The notes beneath the pieces were generated by a model. That model was not told the origin of the DNA and made no database searches. It was given only the letters and a program-made list of their open reading frames with translations. Positions 46,263-57,699 of a DNA stretch of 64,000 bases are shown in pieces; position 1 is the first letter of the stretch, and the number at the start of each line of letters is the position of its first letter. The translations under genes were made by a program, and so were the position numbers. The stretch comes from WHSW01 sp963759295 (GTDB lineage Bacteria; Actinomycetota; Thermoleophilia; Solirubrobacterales; 70-9): contig CAVWYT010000006.1 in NCBI GenBank assembly GCA_963759295.1, forward strand, positions 186,001 through 250,000, in the 5' to 3' direction.

Positions 46263-47017
46263 GAGCCCCTGCGCGCGGAGATGTTGAGCCGCACGTAGTC
46301 GAGCACCAGCGGGCGCGCCATCGAGCCGAGTACGGCGTCGACGAACCCCTCGTGCAGCTCGGGCGGCAACCGGTGAAGGTGCTTGGAGAGGCCGACCGAG
46401 CGCACGAAGGCCCGAGGGTCCTGCGGCGCATAGCTGCGCTTCTCCAGCCAAACGCGCTCGACCACGAATCCCGCGCGGGCGAGCCGCCCCTCGGTGTCAT
46501 CGACGGAGGCGAAGTTGGTCACCGCCGGCATTCCCCGCAGGTAGGCGGAGAAGCGCTCGTCGCCCTCCGCCGACTCGATCGCGCGAATCCACTCGGCGAC
46601 GTTGTCGGTGCCGCCGCACTGGGCCTCGAGGGCGCCGCCCGGGCGCAACGTCGCGAACAGCCGCTTGAACAGCGCCTCGTGATCGAGGATCCAGTGAAAG
46701 GTCGCGTTGGAGAACACCGCGTCCACGGGCTCATCGAGCTCGAGCTCGAGCAGGTCGCCGACGAAGACGTCGGCCCGGTCGCCGGCATCGGCGAGCGTCC
46801 GGCGCGCGTGCTCGATCATCGACGGCGCCGCGTCGACGCCGATCACGCGCCCCCGCGGTAGCCGCTCGAGCAGCAGCTTCGTCACCCGGCCCGTGCCACA
46901 GCCGGCGTCGAGCACCGTCTCGTCGCCGCGCAGCTCGAGCCGGGCGAGCACCTCACGGCCCCACTGCTCCTGCGGGTCGGCGACCCGGTCGTAGGTGGCG
47001 GCGTCCCAGTCGACCAT
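46259..47017 (-). CDS. SAM-dependent methyltransferase, trans-aconitate methyltransferase-like
   Basis: A 252-residue class I methyltransferase with SAM-binding motif I VLDAGCGTGRVTKLL and the acidic loop VIGVDAAPSMIEHAR. The start MVDWDAATYDRVADPQEQWG, the block DAVFSNATFHWILDHEALF and the end YVRLNISARRGS resemble the Tam family, which methylates trans-aconitate; the yeast relative Tmt1 also methylates 3-isopropylmalate. It overlaps leuD and leuB by 1-4 nt, so it is a true member of the leucine operon. A GTG at 47020 is an alternative start. The substrate is inferred only. Confidence 0.8.
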   Translation of the reverse strand: MVDWDAATYDRVADPQEQWGREVLARLELRGDETVLDAGCGTGRVTKLLLERLPRGRVIGVDAAPSMIEHARRTLADAGDRADVFVGDLLELELDEPVDAVFSNATFHWILDHEALFKRLFATLRPGGALEAQCGGTDNVAEWIRAIESAEGDERFSAYLRGMPAVTNFASVDDTEGRLARAGFVVERVWLEKRSYAPQDPRAFVRSVGLSKHLHRLPPELHEGFVDAVLGSMARPLVLDYVRLNISARRGS

Positions 47018-47580
47018 CACAGCGACGTCGTCACCGGGCCGCGGTCGGCTCCGCCCGCCGCCTCGTAAGCGTCGATGGTGCCGGCGTTTCGGAGCGTGAC
47101 CCCGATGTCGTCGAGCCCGTGGAAGAGGCGGTGCTTGACCTCCTCGTCGATCTCGAACCGAACCACGCCGCCGGCGTAGTCGACCGTCTGGTCGTCGAGG
47201 TCGATCCGCGCGGCTCCCGCCTCGGCGACGCCGCGGCAGTGCTCGGGCGAGAGGATCACCGGCAACAACCCGATCTTCGTGCAATTGCCGTAGAAGATGT
47301 CAGCGAACGAGGGCGCGATGATCGCCTGGAAGCCGAAGTCCTGGAGCGCCCACGGGGCGTGCTCGCGCGAGGAGCCGCAGCCGAAGTTCTCGCCCGCGAC
47401 CAGGATCGGGTTCGGCTCGAGCTCGACCTCGCCGTCGCGGATCCAGTCGTAGAACAAGAACTCACCGAACCCGCTTCGCTCGACCCGCTTCAAGAACTGC
47501 TTCGGGATGATCTGGTCGGTGTCGACGTGCGAGCGGTCGAGGAACGAGACCTTTCCTTCGATGACGTCGATCGGCTCCAT
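47017..47580 (-). CDS. leuD: 3-isopropylmalate dehydratase small subunit
   Basis: 187 residues. With LeuC it isomerises 2- to 3-isopropylmalate. DRSHVDTDQIIPKQFLKRV, LVAGENFGCGSSREHAPWAL, AIIAPSFADIFYGNCTKIGLLPV and FEIDEEVKHRLFHGLDDIG are classic LeuD blocks. AGGAT precedes the ATG. It lies 11 nt after leuC and its stop overlaps the methyltransferase start. Confidence 0.97.
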   Translation of the reverse strand: MEPIDVIEGKVSFLDRSHVDTDQIIPKQFLKRVERSGFGEFLFYDWIRDGEVELEPNPILVAGENFGCGSSREHAPWALQDFGFQAIIAPSFADIFYGNCTKIGLLPVILSPEHCRGVAEAGAARIDLDDQTVDYAGGVVRFEIDEEVKHRLFHGLDDIGVTLRNAGTIDAYEAAGGADRGPVTTSL

Positions 47581-47591
47581 GGAGATCCTGA

Positions 47592-48956
47592 TCAGTTCCA
47601 GTCGCGGATGTCGACGAACCGCCCCTCGATCGCCGCCGCGGCTGCCATCCTCGGTGATACCAGGTGCGTGCGTCCGCCCTTGCCCTGGCGACCCTCGAAG
47701 TTGCGGTTCGAGGTCGAGGCGCAGCGCTCGCCCGGGCGGAGGATGTCGGGGTTCATCCCCAGGCACATCGAGCAGCCGGCGCTGCGCCAGTCGAAGCCGG
47801 CGGCGCGAAAGACCTCGTCGATGCCCTCGGCCTCGGCCTGCCGCTTGACCTCGGCCGAGCCCGGGACGACCATCGCGGCCAGCGAGGACGAGACCGTGCG
47901 CCCCTCGACCATCGAGGCCGCCTCGCGCAGGTCCTGGATCCGCGAGTTCGTGCAAGAGCCGATGAACACCCTGTCGAGCGCGATCTCCTGAATCGCGCGC
48001 CCGGGCTCGAGGTCCATGTAGCGCAGGGCGCGCTCCTCGTTGTCGTCGTTGGGCTCGGGCACCGCCCCGGTCACTTCGACCACCTGGCCGGGGTTGGTCC
48101 CCCAGGTGACCATCGGCGCGATCGAGCCGGCGTCGACCTCGATCTCGGCGTCGAAGCTCGCGCCATCGTCGCTCGGCAGCTCGCGCCACCGTGCGACGGC
48201 GTCCTCGAACTCGGTCGGCGCCGCCGGCCGCCCCTCGACCCAGGCGAAGGTGGCCTCGTCCGGCGCGATCATCCCGGCGCGCCCGCCGCCCTCGACCGTC
48301 ATGTTGCAGATCGTCATCCGGTTCTCCATCGTCAGCCCGCGGATCGTCTCGCCGGCGTACTCGACCGCGTGCCCGACCATCCCGCCGGTGCCCAGCCGCC
48401 CGATCGTCGCCAGGATCAGGTCCTTGGCGACGACGCCGGAGCGCAGCTCGCCCGCGTAGGCGATCCGCATCGTCTTCGGGCGCTTCTGGACCATGCACTG
48501 GGTGGCGAGCACGTGCTCGACCTCGGAGGTGCCGATCCCGAACGCGAGCGCGCCGAAGGCGCCGTGAGTCGAGGTGTGGCTGTCGCCGCAGACGATCGTC
48601 ATTCCCGGCTGGGTGACCCCGAGCTCCGGGCCGATCACGTGCACGATTCCCTGTCGATCGGAGCCGATCGAGTAGATCGGGACTCCGAACTGCTCACAGT
48701 TTCGCTCCAGCGTCTCGACCTGGATGCGGGAGAGCCGGTCGGCGATCAGCCGCGCCGCCGGCGTGCCGTCGGTGGGCACGTTGTGGTCGGCGGTGGCGAG
48801 GGTCTTGTCGGGGCGGCGGACCCTGCGGCCCTCGAGCCGCAGCCCGTCGAAGGCCTGCGGCGAGGTGACCTCGTGGACGAGGTGCAGGTCGACGTAGATC
48901 AGGCCGTCGGCGACCTCGTGGCCGTCCCAGATCTTGTCGAACATCGTCTTCGGCAT
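47592..48956 (-). CDS. leuC: 3-isopropylmalate dehydratase large subunit
   Basis: 454 residues from the ATG at 48956 (MPKTMFDKIWDGHEV). The [4Fe-4S] ligands lie in VFIGSCTNSRI and AGCSMCLGMNPD. VCGDSHTSTHGAFGALAFGIGTSEVEHVLATQ is typical of LeuC. The start has a strong ribosome binding site, TAGGAGGCG, which also contains the stop codon of the XRE gene. The same frame stays open for nearly 2 kb upstream, but that stretch has no LeuC similarity. Confidence 0.97.
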   Translation of the reverse strand: MPKTMFDKIWDGHEVADGLIYVDLHLVHEVTSPQAFDGLRLEGRRVRRPDKTLATADHNVPTDGTPAARLIADRLSRIQVETLERNCEQFGVPIYSIGSDRQGIVHVIGPELGVTQPGMTIVCGDSHTSTHGAFGALAFGIGTSEVEHVLATQCMVQKRPKTMRIAYAGELRSGVVAKDLILATIGRLGTGGMVGHAVEYAGETIRGLTMENRMTICNMTVEGGGRAGMIAPDEATFAWVEGRPAAPTEFEDAVARWRELPSDDGASFDAEIEVDAGSIAPMVTWGTNPGQVVEVTGAVPEPNDDNEERALRYMDLEPGRAIQEIALDRVFIGSCTNSRIQDLREAASMVEGRTVSSSLAAMVVPGSAEVKRQAEAEGIDEVFRAAGFDWRSAGCSMCLGMNPDILRPGERCASTSNRNFEGRQGKGGRTHLVSPRMAAAAAIEGRFVDIRDWN

Positions 48957-48967
48957 CGCCTCGCCTC

Positions 48968-49546
48968 CTAGCCGCGGCGCAGTCCGGCTGCGACCACGGC
49001 GAGGAATTCGGCCGGGCGATCGCCCTCGTTGCTGAAGTGGTGCGGCAGGTCGGCGTCGAAGGTGACGCCGTCGCCCGCGCCGAGGTCGTGACGCTCGTCG
49101 TCGATCAGCAGGCTGACCGACCCGGAGAGCACGACTGCGGTCTCGCGAGCGCCGGGCTCGTGCAGTGGCGGGTCGCCGGGGCGTCCGGTCGCCGCGCCCG
49201 GGTCGAGCGAGTGGATGGAGACGTCGGCGCGCTGGCCGGGGAGCGGAGGCGTCAGCTCCTCGGTGCGGTGGCCGTGGCGACTGCGAGCCCGACGCTCGCC
49301 GGCACGGGTGACGACCACGTGACCGCGTTCGTCGAGCCGCAGCAGCTGCGACAGGGTGAGCTCGAGCCCGGAGGCGATCCGCTCGGCGATCGCCAGCGTC
49401 GGACTGGTCTCGCCGCGCTCGACCTGCGAGAGCATCGGCGCCGAGACGCCGCTGCGCTCGGCGAGATCGCGAAGCGAGAGGTCCATTGCCCCACGCAGCG
49501 CCCGGATCCGGGGGCCGACTCCGTTCTCGGTCACGGCCGCGCTCAC
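48968..49546 (-). CDS. XRE-family regulator with C-terminal cupin domain
   Basis: 192 residues from the GTG at 49546. The helix-turn-helix is at about 13-67 (RIRALRGAMDLSLRDLAERSG, SQVERGETSPTLAIAERIA). A cupin sensor follows at about 115-188 (RETAVVLSGSVSLLIDDERHDLGAGDGVTFDADLPHHF). Such proteins often sense a small metabolite of the genes they control. Here the neighbours are mmsA and leuC. The palindromic stretch ACGA-ACGC-TCGT (49561-49572) just before the start is a candidate operator. The ligand is unknown. Confidence 0.87.
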   Translation of the reverse strand: MSAAVTENGVGPRIRALRGAMDLSLRDLAERSGVSAPMLSQVERGETSPTLAIAERIASGLELTLSQLLRLDERGHVVVTRAGERRARSRHGHRTEELTPPLPGQRADVSIHSLDPGAATGRPGDPPLHEPGARETAVVLSGSVSLLIDDERHDLGAGDGVTFDADLPHHFSNEGDRPAEFLAVVAAGLRRG

Positions 49547-49603
49547 CGCTGTACGTTATCACGAACGCTCGTCTATCAGTGTGGCCGGGCCCGCCGCGCG
49601 GGC

Positions 49604-51106
<1,503 letters not shown>

Positions 51107-51116
51107 GGCCCAGACT

Positions 51117-52730
<1,614 letters not shown>

Positions 52731-52849
52731 CGCCCTTTCTCCTTCTCTGCGATCACGTCGCCTCAACGACGGCGGGGCTCGGCTTCGTCCTTCGGACTCC
52801 GCCTCACTCGAATGGACCTGTATCTCGCGGCTATCGCGCCGCCCGGCGA
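52731..52849 (-). promoter_or_regulatory. leuA leader region with sequesterable Shine-Dalgarno and hairpins
   Basis: 119 nt between the leader peptide stop and leuA. GAGAAGGAG (complement of 52739-52747) contains the leuA Shine-Dalgarno and is exactly complementary to CTCCTTCTC in the Leu codons of the leader (52871-52879). Three small hairpins lie between: 52827-52842 (GCGGC stem), 52787-52797 (GTCC/GGAC, inside a GGCGG/CCGCC clamp 52771-52803) and 52756-52771 (CGTCG/CGACG). There is no T-run, which argues for translational rather than transcriptional control. Confidence 0.65.
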
Positions 52850-52909
52850 TTACTCCCCCCGGAGGGGGAGGAGAAGGAGGAGCGCCAGGCTGTCGAGCCG
52901 GTCGGCCAT
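52850..52909 (-). CDS. leuL: leuA leader peptide, leucine-rich (attenuation peptide)
   Basis: ATG at 52909 to TAA at 52850, 19 residues: MADRLDSLALLLLLPLRGE. Eight of 19 residues are Leu, five in a row (codons CTC CTC CTT CTC CTC). An in-frame GTG at 52930 would prepend VLLCLDR. No Shine-Dalgarno is visible before the ATG. A TGCTACTCT sequence at about 52920-52928 could be an extended -10, making the mRNA nearly leaderless. It sits 120 nt before leuA and 47 nt after the upstream membrane gene. The role as a leucine-sensing leader is inferred from composition and place; leader peptides before leuA are known in Actinobacteria. Confidence 0.78.
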   Translation of the reverse strand: MADRLDSLALLLLLPLRGE

Positions 52910-52956
52910 ACGGTCGAGGCAGAGTAGCACCGGCGGGCAGGGACTCGGCCTCGAAC

Positions 52957-53712
52957 TCAACCAGGTGATCGTCGAGGTCGAGACGGCGAGGCGCCCGGCG
53001 GGGTGGTCGCCGAGGCATCGACGCCGTAGCGCTCGCGGGAGCGGGTCAGCTGCCGATCGCGGTAGAAGAACCGCGCCCACAGCGAGTGAGGCTTGGCGAG
53101 CCGGAACGCCGACGGGATCCCGCTGATCGGGATCACGACGCTTGCCAGCGCCCACCAGAGCTTCTCCTTGGCGGCGTTGACCGCGGCGAGAACGATGCCG
53201 AGCGCGCCCGCCGCGCCGACGAGCGCTGTGACCCCGTTGGCGACGTCGTCGGCGAGCTGGATCCAGGCGCTGAGCCCGACCGCGAGCGCTCCGGCGAGGC
53301 AGCCGGCGATGATCATCGCGTCGATCGACTTGCGCCCCTCCTTCTCCCAGTAGACGTCCTTGAGCTCGACCCAGAGGGCGAACTCGTCCAGGGTCAGGCC
53401 CATGCCGATAGCGAACAGCGCGGTGACGATCTCCCGCCAGGGCGAGTCCGGCTGGTAGACGACGCCGAGGTAGCCGAAGATCATCATCGCGCAGATCCCC
53501 CAGACCAGGTGGTGCACGTGCGTGCCGCCGACCTGGACGTTTCCGGGCCACCAGCTCACCTGGTTGCGGATCATCCAGGTGCTGGTGCGGATGAACCCGA
53601 AGGTGCCGAGCAGGACGATGAAGAACACAAACGACGCGAGCCGCCCGGAATCGACGATCTCGTCTTGGAACTCGCTGCCGACGCTGGCGATGATCGGGGT
53701 CACGTCGCGCAC
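52957..53712 (-). CDS. Polytopic membrane protein of unknown function
   Basis: 251 residues with about six hydrophobic segments (near 25-42, 64-86, 94-110, 130-150, 160-178, 184-200). A His-rich motif, GGTHVHHLVWG, follows the first loop, and an acidic motif, LTLDEFALWVELKDVYW, lies between helices. These polar residues in membrane surroundings might bind metal or lipid head groups. I know no function. The Pro/Ser/Arg C-terminal tail overlaps the area where the leu leader promoter should lie. Confidence 0.75.
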   Translation of the reverse strand: MRDVTPIIASVGSEFQDEIVDSGRLASFVFFIVLLGTFGFIRTSTWMIRNQVSWWPGNVQVGGTHVHHLVWGICAMMIFGYLGVVYQPDSPWREIVTALFAIGMGLTLDEFALWVELKDVYWEKEGRKSIDAMIIAGCLAGALAVGLSAWIQLADDVANGVTALVGAAGALGIVLAAVNAAKEKLWWALASVVIPISGIPSAFRLAKPHSLWARFFYRDRQLTRSRERYGVDASATTPPGASPSRPRRSPG

Positions 53713-53745
53713 CGTATCGGCGCCTCGGCGGCGCCGCCGAAACGG

Positions 53746-54774
53746 TCAGGGCGTGAGCACGACCTTGCCGACATTGCCTCGCTCAGCGATCAACTGGTGC
53801 GCCTCGGGTGCGCGATCGAACGAGAACGCCTCCGCGACGACGGGCGCGTATTCGCCGCGCTCCAGCCCTGCGGCGAGCGGCTCGAGCACCCTGTCGAGGC
53901 CCTCGTCGTCCCACCACTTGAGCATGTTGAGACCGAACACGCCCTTGTTCTCGCTCATCATCTGAAGGCTGCGCCACCACGGCATCGTCGCCAGCGGCAT
54001 CCGCACCAGGCCGCGCAGCACCGCGGGGATGTCGCGTCGCTCGCCCGTCTGCACCTCCGAGAGTCCGTACATCACCAGGCGCCCACCGGGACGCAGGATC
54101 CGATAGTCGCGGCGAAAGCTCGAAGGTCCGATCGCGTCGATGATCAGGTCGAGGCCGGTGTCGCCGGTGATCCGCATTGCCTCGGCGGCGAAGTCGCGAT
54201 TGCGGTAGTCGATCGGATGATCGACGCCTTCGGCTCTGATCGCCTCGTGCTTGGTCGCCGAGGCGGTGCCGAAGATCTCGGCGCCGATCCGGCGTGCGAT
54301 CTGGGTCGCGGCGATCCCGACCCCGCCCGCGGCGGCGTGGATCAGCACCCGCTCGCCGGCCTTCAGCCCGCCCATGATCACCAGGGCGGCGTAGGCGGTC
54401 CCGTAGTTGACCGGAAACGCGGCGCCCTGGTCGAAGCTGAACGCGTCCGGGAGCGGCAGCGTCTGGCCGACCGGCACCGTGACCAGCTCCGCGTAGCCGC
54501 CGAACCTCGTCCCCGCCATCACCCGGTCGCCGATCGAATGGGACTCGACGCCCTCGCCGACGCTCTCGACCTCGCCGGCGACCTCGTAGCCGATCACGCA
54601 AGGCGGCGACGGCGCGTCGGGGTAGACGCCGGACCGTGCCATCAGGTCGGCGAAGTTGATCCCCGCCGCCCGCACCTCGATCCTGATCTCCCCCGGCCCG
54701 ACCGCCGGATCCGGGCGCTGCTGCACCGCCAGGACCTCCGGCTCGCCGTGCCGGGTGATCACCACCGCCCTCAC
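53746..54774 (-). CDS. Zinc-independent medium-chain oxidoreductase, quinone reductase/VAT-1-like
   Basis: 342 residues. The GroES-like N-terminal domain reads EIRIEVRAAGINFADLMARSGVYP, and the NADPH-binding site is HAAAGGVGIAATQIARRIGAE. The Cys/His ligands of zinc alcohol dehydrogenases are absent, as in QOR and VAT-1 proteins. LRGLVRMPLATMPWWRSLQMMSENKGVFGLNMLK is typical of the VAT-1/MECR-like branch. It would reduce quinones or enones with NADPH; the physiological substrate is unknown. Confidence 0.87.
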   Translation of the reverse strand: MRAVVITRHGEPEVLAVQQRPDPAVGPGEIRIEVRAAGINFADLMARSGVYPDAPSPPCVIGYEVAGEVESVGEGVESHSIGDRVMAGTRFGGYAELVTVPVGQTLPLPDAFSFDQGAAFPVNYGTAYAALVIMGGLKAGERVLIHAAAGGVGIAATQIARRIGAEIFGTASATKHEAIRAEGVDHPIDYRNRDFAAEAMRITGDTGLDLIIDAIGPSSFRRDYRILRPGGRLVMYGLSEVQTGERRDIPAVLRGLVRMPLATMPWWRSLQMMSENKGVFGLNMLKWWDDEGLDRVLEPLAAGLERGEYAPVVAEAFSFDRAPEAHQLIAERGNVGKVVLTP

Positions 54775-54788
54775 GTCGAGGACACTAT

Positions 54789-54823
54789 CCGCCCTTGAAG
54801 GCGCCCACGGCGCCTGCGGGCGG
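54789..54823 (-). terminator. Hairpin terminator candidate after serA
   Basis: CCGCCC and GGGCGG clamp an inner GGCGCC-CAC-GGCGCC hairpin, in the gap of about 95 nt between the serA stop and the next gene on the same strand. No T-run, so efficiency is uncertain. Confidence 0.45.
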
Positions 54824-54870
54824 TCGATCGACGCGCGTCGCGATCGGCGTCACCCGGCCGCCCGCACCGC

Positions 54871-56439
54871 CTACAGGTCGACCGCGCGCCCCTCGAAGAA
54901 CCCGTCCCCGGCGGCGATCTCGTCGATCACGTCGGCGGGCACCGCGGCGTCGGTGGTCAGCGCCATCACCGCTTCCTCCCCGCTCGCCTCGGCCCCGACG
55001 GCGGCGGAGACGATGTTGACGCCGTGCTCGCCGAACGCGGTCCCGACCCGGCCGATCATCCCCGGACGGTCGGCGTAGCGGAAGGCGGCGAGGTGGTCGG
55101 CGAACGGCATGTAGAAGCTGTGGCCCCAGACCCCGACCAGGTAGGGGACGTTGCGGGGCCCGACTCCCGTTCCCGAGACCTCGACCCCCCCGACCCGCAC
55201 CGTGACCAGCTCCGTGAAATCCTCGGAAGCCGATTCCTTGAGCTCGGCGAGCTCGATCCCGCGCTCCTCGGCCATGCTCGGTGCGTTGACGAGGTTGACC
55301 GCCTCCTCGGTGTGACCCGAGAGGATGCCGACCAGCACCGCAATCCCCAGCAGGCGGGTGTCGTACTCGGCGATCCGGCCCCGGAAGGAGACCTGGATCC
55401 GGTCGAGAGCGCCGTTGCCGAGGCCCTGTGCGAGGCGGCCGAGCTTCTCGCACAGCGGGACGAACGGCGCCAGCGCCTCCATCGCCTCCGGGCGCACGGC
55501 GGCGATGTTGACCGCGTTCGTGACCACCCCCCCGGTCAGCGCGGCGCGGACCTGCTCGGCGGTGATCACCCCGGCGCGGTCCTGCGCCTCGGCGGTCGAC
55601 GCACCGAGGTGCGGAGTGACGACCACGTCGGGGCGCTCGAACAGCGGGTGCGCAGTGAACGGCTCCTCCGGGAAGACGTCGAGCGCGGCGCCGGCGACCT
55701 TGCCGGACTCGAGCCCGCGCTCGAGCGCCTCGAGGTCGATCAGCGGGCCCCGGGCGCAGTTGACGATCCGTACTCCGTCGCGCATCTTCGCAATCGCCTC
55801 GTCGTCGATCATGTTCACGGTTTCGGCCGTCTTCGGGACATGAAGCGTGATCACGTCCGCGCGCCCGTAGAGATCGTCGAGGTCGTCGCTGCCCTCGACC
55901 CCGAGCTCGCGGAAGCGCTCCGGGGTGACGAACATGTCGAATGCCACCACCTCCATGTCGAAGCCCAGGGCGCGCTTGGCGACGAGTTGGCCGATGCGGC
56001 CGAATCCCACCACCCCGAGGGTCTTGCCGTAGAGCTCGTTGCCGCCGAACCTCGAGCGCGCCCACTCTCCGGCGACCAGTGACCCGTGCGCCTGGGGCAC
56101 GTTCCGGCACAGCGCCAACGCGAGCGCCAGGGTGTGCTCCGCGGCGGCGATCGAGTTCGACTCCGGAGCGTTGGCGACGATGATCCCGCGCTTGGTCGCC
56201 GCCTCGACGTCGACGTTGTCGACCCCGGTTCCGGCGCGACCGATCACCTTGAGGCGCTCCGCCCTAGCGATCAGGTCGCCGGTCAGCTTCGTCGCTGAGC
56301 GGATCAGGATCGCGTCGAACTCGCCGATTCGCCGCTCCAGCTCGTCCTCGGCCCAGTCGAGGCCGAGCTCGACCTCGAACTGCTCGCGCAGCAGGTCGAC
56401 ACCGGGCTCGGCGATCCTCTCCTTGACCAGGACCCTCAT
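54871..56439 (-). CDS. serA: D-3-phosphoglycerate dehydrogenase
   Basis: 522 residues, the long SerA form. It oxidises 3-phosphoglycerate as the first step of serine synthesis. The NAD site is LGVVGFGRIGQLVAKRALG, and the catalytic Arg-Glu-His are in NCARGPLIDLEAL and VTPHLGASTAEAQ. An intervening domain (about 315-445) and a C-terminal ACT domain (about 450-522, YADRPGMIGRVGTAFGEHGVNI) allow serine feedback. The ATG at 56439 overlaps the serC stop. Confidence 0.96.
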   Translation of the reverse strand: MRVLVKERIAEPGVDLLREQFEVELGLDWAEDELERRIGEFDAILIRSATKLTGDLIARAERLKVIGRAGTGVDNVDVEAATKRGIIVANAPESNSIAAAEHTLALALALCRNVPQAHGSLVAGEWARSRFGGNELYGKTLGVVGFGRIGQLVAKRALGFDMEVVAFDMFVTPERFRELGVEGSDDLDDLYGRADVITLHVPKTAETVNMIDDEAIAKMRDGVRIVNCARGPLIDLEALERGLESGKVAGAALDVFPEEPFTAHPLFERPDVVVTPHLGASTAEAQDRAGVITAEQVRAALTGGVVTNAVNIAAVRPEAMEALAPFVPLCEKLGRLAQGLGNGALDRIQVSFRGRIAEYDTRLLGIAVLVGILSGHTEEAVNLVNAPSMAEERGIELAELKESASEDFTELVTVRVGGVEVSGTGVGPRNVPYLVGVWGHSFYMPFADHLAAFRYADRPGMIGRVGTAFGEHGVNIVSAAVGAEASGEEAVMALTTDAAVPADVIDEIAAGDGFFEGRAVDL

Positions 56440-57572
56440 CCGCGGACCTCGGCGACGTTGTCGACGATCCAGTCGATGCAGGCGGTGAGTGCCTCGACGT
56501 CGGCGGTCTCGATCGCCGGGAACATCCCGATCCGCAGCTGGTTGCGGGCCAGCTTCCGGTAGGGCTCGACGTCGACGATCCCATTCGCGCGCAGCGTCGC
56601 GGCGATCACCGCCGCATCGACGTCGGCGGCGAAGTCGATCGTCCCGACGACCAGCGAACGCTTGCCGGGGTCGGCGACGAACGGGGTCGCGACGTCGGAG
56701 GCCTGCGCCCATCCGTAGAGGTGGCCGGAAGACGCCCGGCATCTGTCGACGCACCAGTCGAGGCCGCCGCCGCCCAGCATCCAGTCGATCTGGTCGGCGA
56801 GCAGCAGCATGGTGGCGATCGCGGGGGTGTTGTAGGTCTGGTTCCGGCGCGAGTTCTCGAGCGCCGTTGCCAGCGACAGCGACGCGGGCTGCCAGCGATC
56901 GCCGGCGCCGTCGAGCGCCTCGATCCGCTCGATCGCGGCCGGGCTCAGGATCGCGAGCCAGAGACCGCCGTCGGAGCCGAAGGCCTTCTGGGGCGCGAAG
57001 TAGTAGGCGTCGACCTGCGCGGGATCGAGCGGCAGCCCGCCCGCCCCCGAGGTGGCGTCGATGAGGACGAGGGCGTCGCCCGCGCCGGCCGGACGAACCG
57101 GGTCGACCATGACGCCGGTCGAGGTCTCGTTGTGCGCCCAGGCGAGGGCGTCGACGCCCGGCTCGAAGGCCGGCTCGGGCGCGTCCCCCGGCCCGGCCTC
57201 GAGCACGACCGGATCGCCGAGAAACGGCGCCCCGTCGGTGACCTTGGCGAACTTGCTCGTGAACTCGCCGTAGCTCAGGTGCAGGGACCGCTCGCGCACC
57301 AGGCCGGCCGCCGCCGCGTCCCAGAAGCACGTCGCGCCGCCATTGCCGAGCACCACCTCATAGCCGGCGGGGACCGAGAAGAGCTCGGTGAGCCCGCCGC
57401 GGATCCGTCCGACGAGGTCTTTGACCGGCTTCTGCCGATGGGAGGTTCCGATCATGTCGGCCCTCTGCGCCAGCCGCGCCAGCGCCTCGACGCGGACCTT
57501 GGACGGCCCGCACCCGAAGCGCCCGTCGACGGGCTTCAGCGGATCGGGTATGCGGGCAGGCGTCGCGTTCAT
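56436..57572 (-). CDS. serC: Phosphoserine aminotransferase
   Basis: 378 residues from the ATG at 57572. It makes phosphoserine from phosphohydroxypyruvate and glutamate. FGCGPSKVRVEALARL, MIGTSHRQKPVKDLVG, GNGGATCFWDAA and the PLP lysine in YYFAPQKAFGSDGGLWLA fit the actinobacterial SerC type. The start at 57572 follows from FGCGPSK lying about 20 residues in; the upstream frame has no similarity. serC-serA form a coupled pair; serB was not seen. Confidence 0.95.
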   Translation of the reverse strand: MNATPARIPDPLKPVDGRFGCGPSKVRVEALARLAQRADMIGTSHRQKPVKDLVGRIRGGLTELFSVPAGYEVVLGNGGATCFWDAAAAGLVRERSLHLSYGEFTSKFAKVTDGAPFLGDPVVLEAGPGDAPEPAFEPGVDALAWAHNETSTGVMVDPVRPAGAGDALVLIDATSGAGGLPLDPAQVDAYYFAPQKAFGSDGGLWLAILSPAAIERIEALDGAGDRWQPASLSLATALENSRRNQTYNTPAIATMLLLADQIDWMLGGGGLDWCVDRCRASSGHLYGWAQASDVATPFVADPGKRSLVVGTIDFAADVDAAVIAATLRANGIVDVEPYRKLARNQLRIGMFPAIETADVEALTACIDWIVDNVAEVRG

Positions 57573-57699
57573 CGTCGTGGGCGCAGCAGGGTATAGGGTG
57601 CTCGGGCGTGAGCTCAAAAGCGGTGAGCGAGCCGATCGAGAGCGAGGGATCCGAGCCCGTCCTCGAGCGCGACCGGCGCGGACGCCGCGTCTCGGGCGC

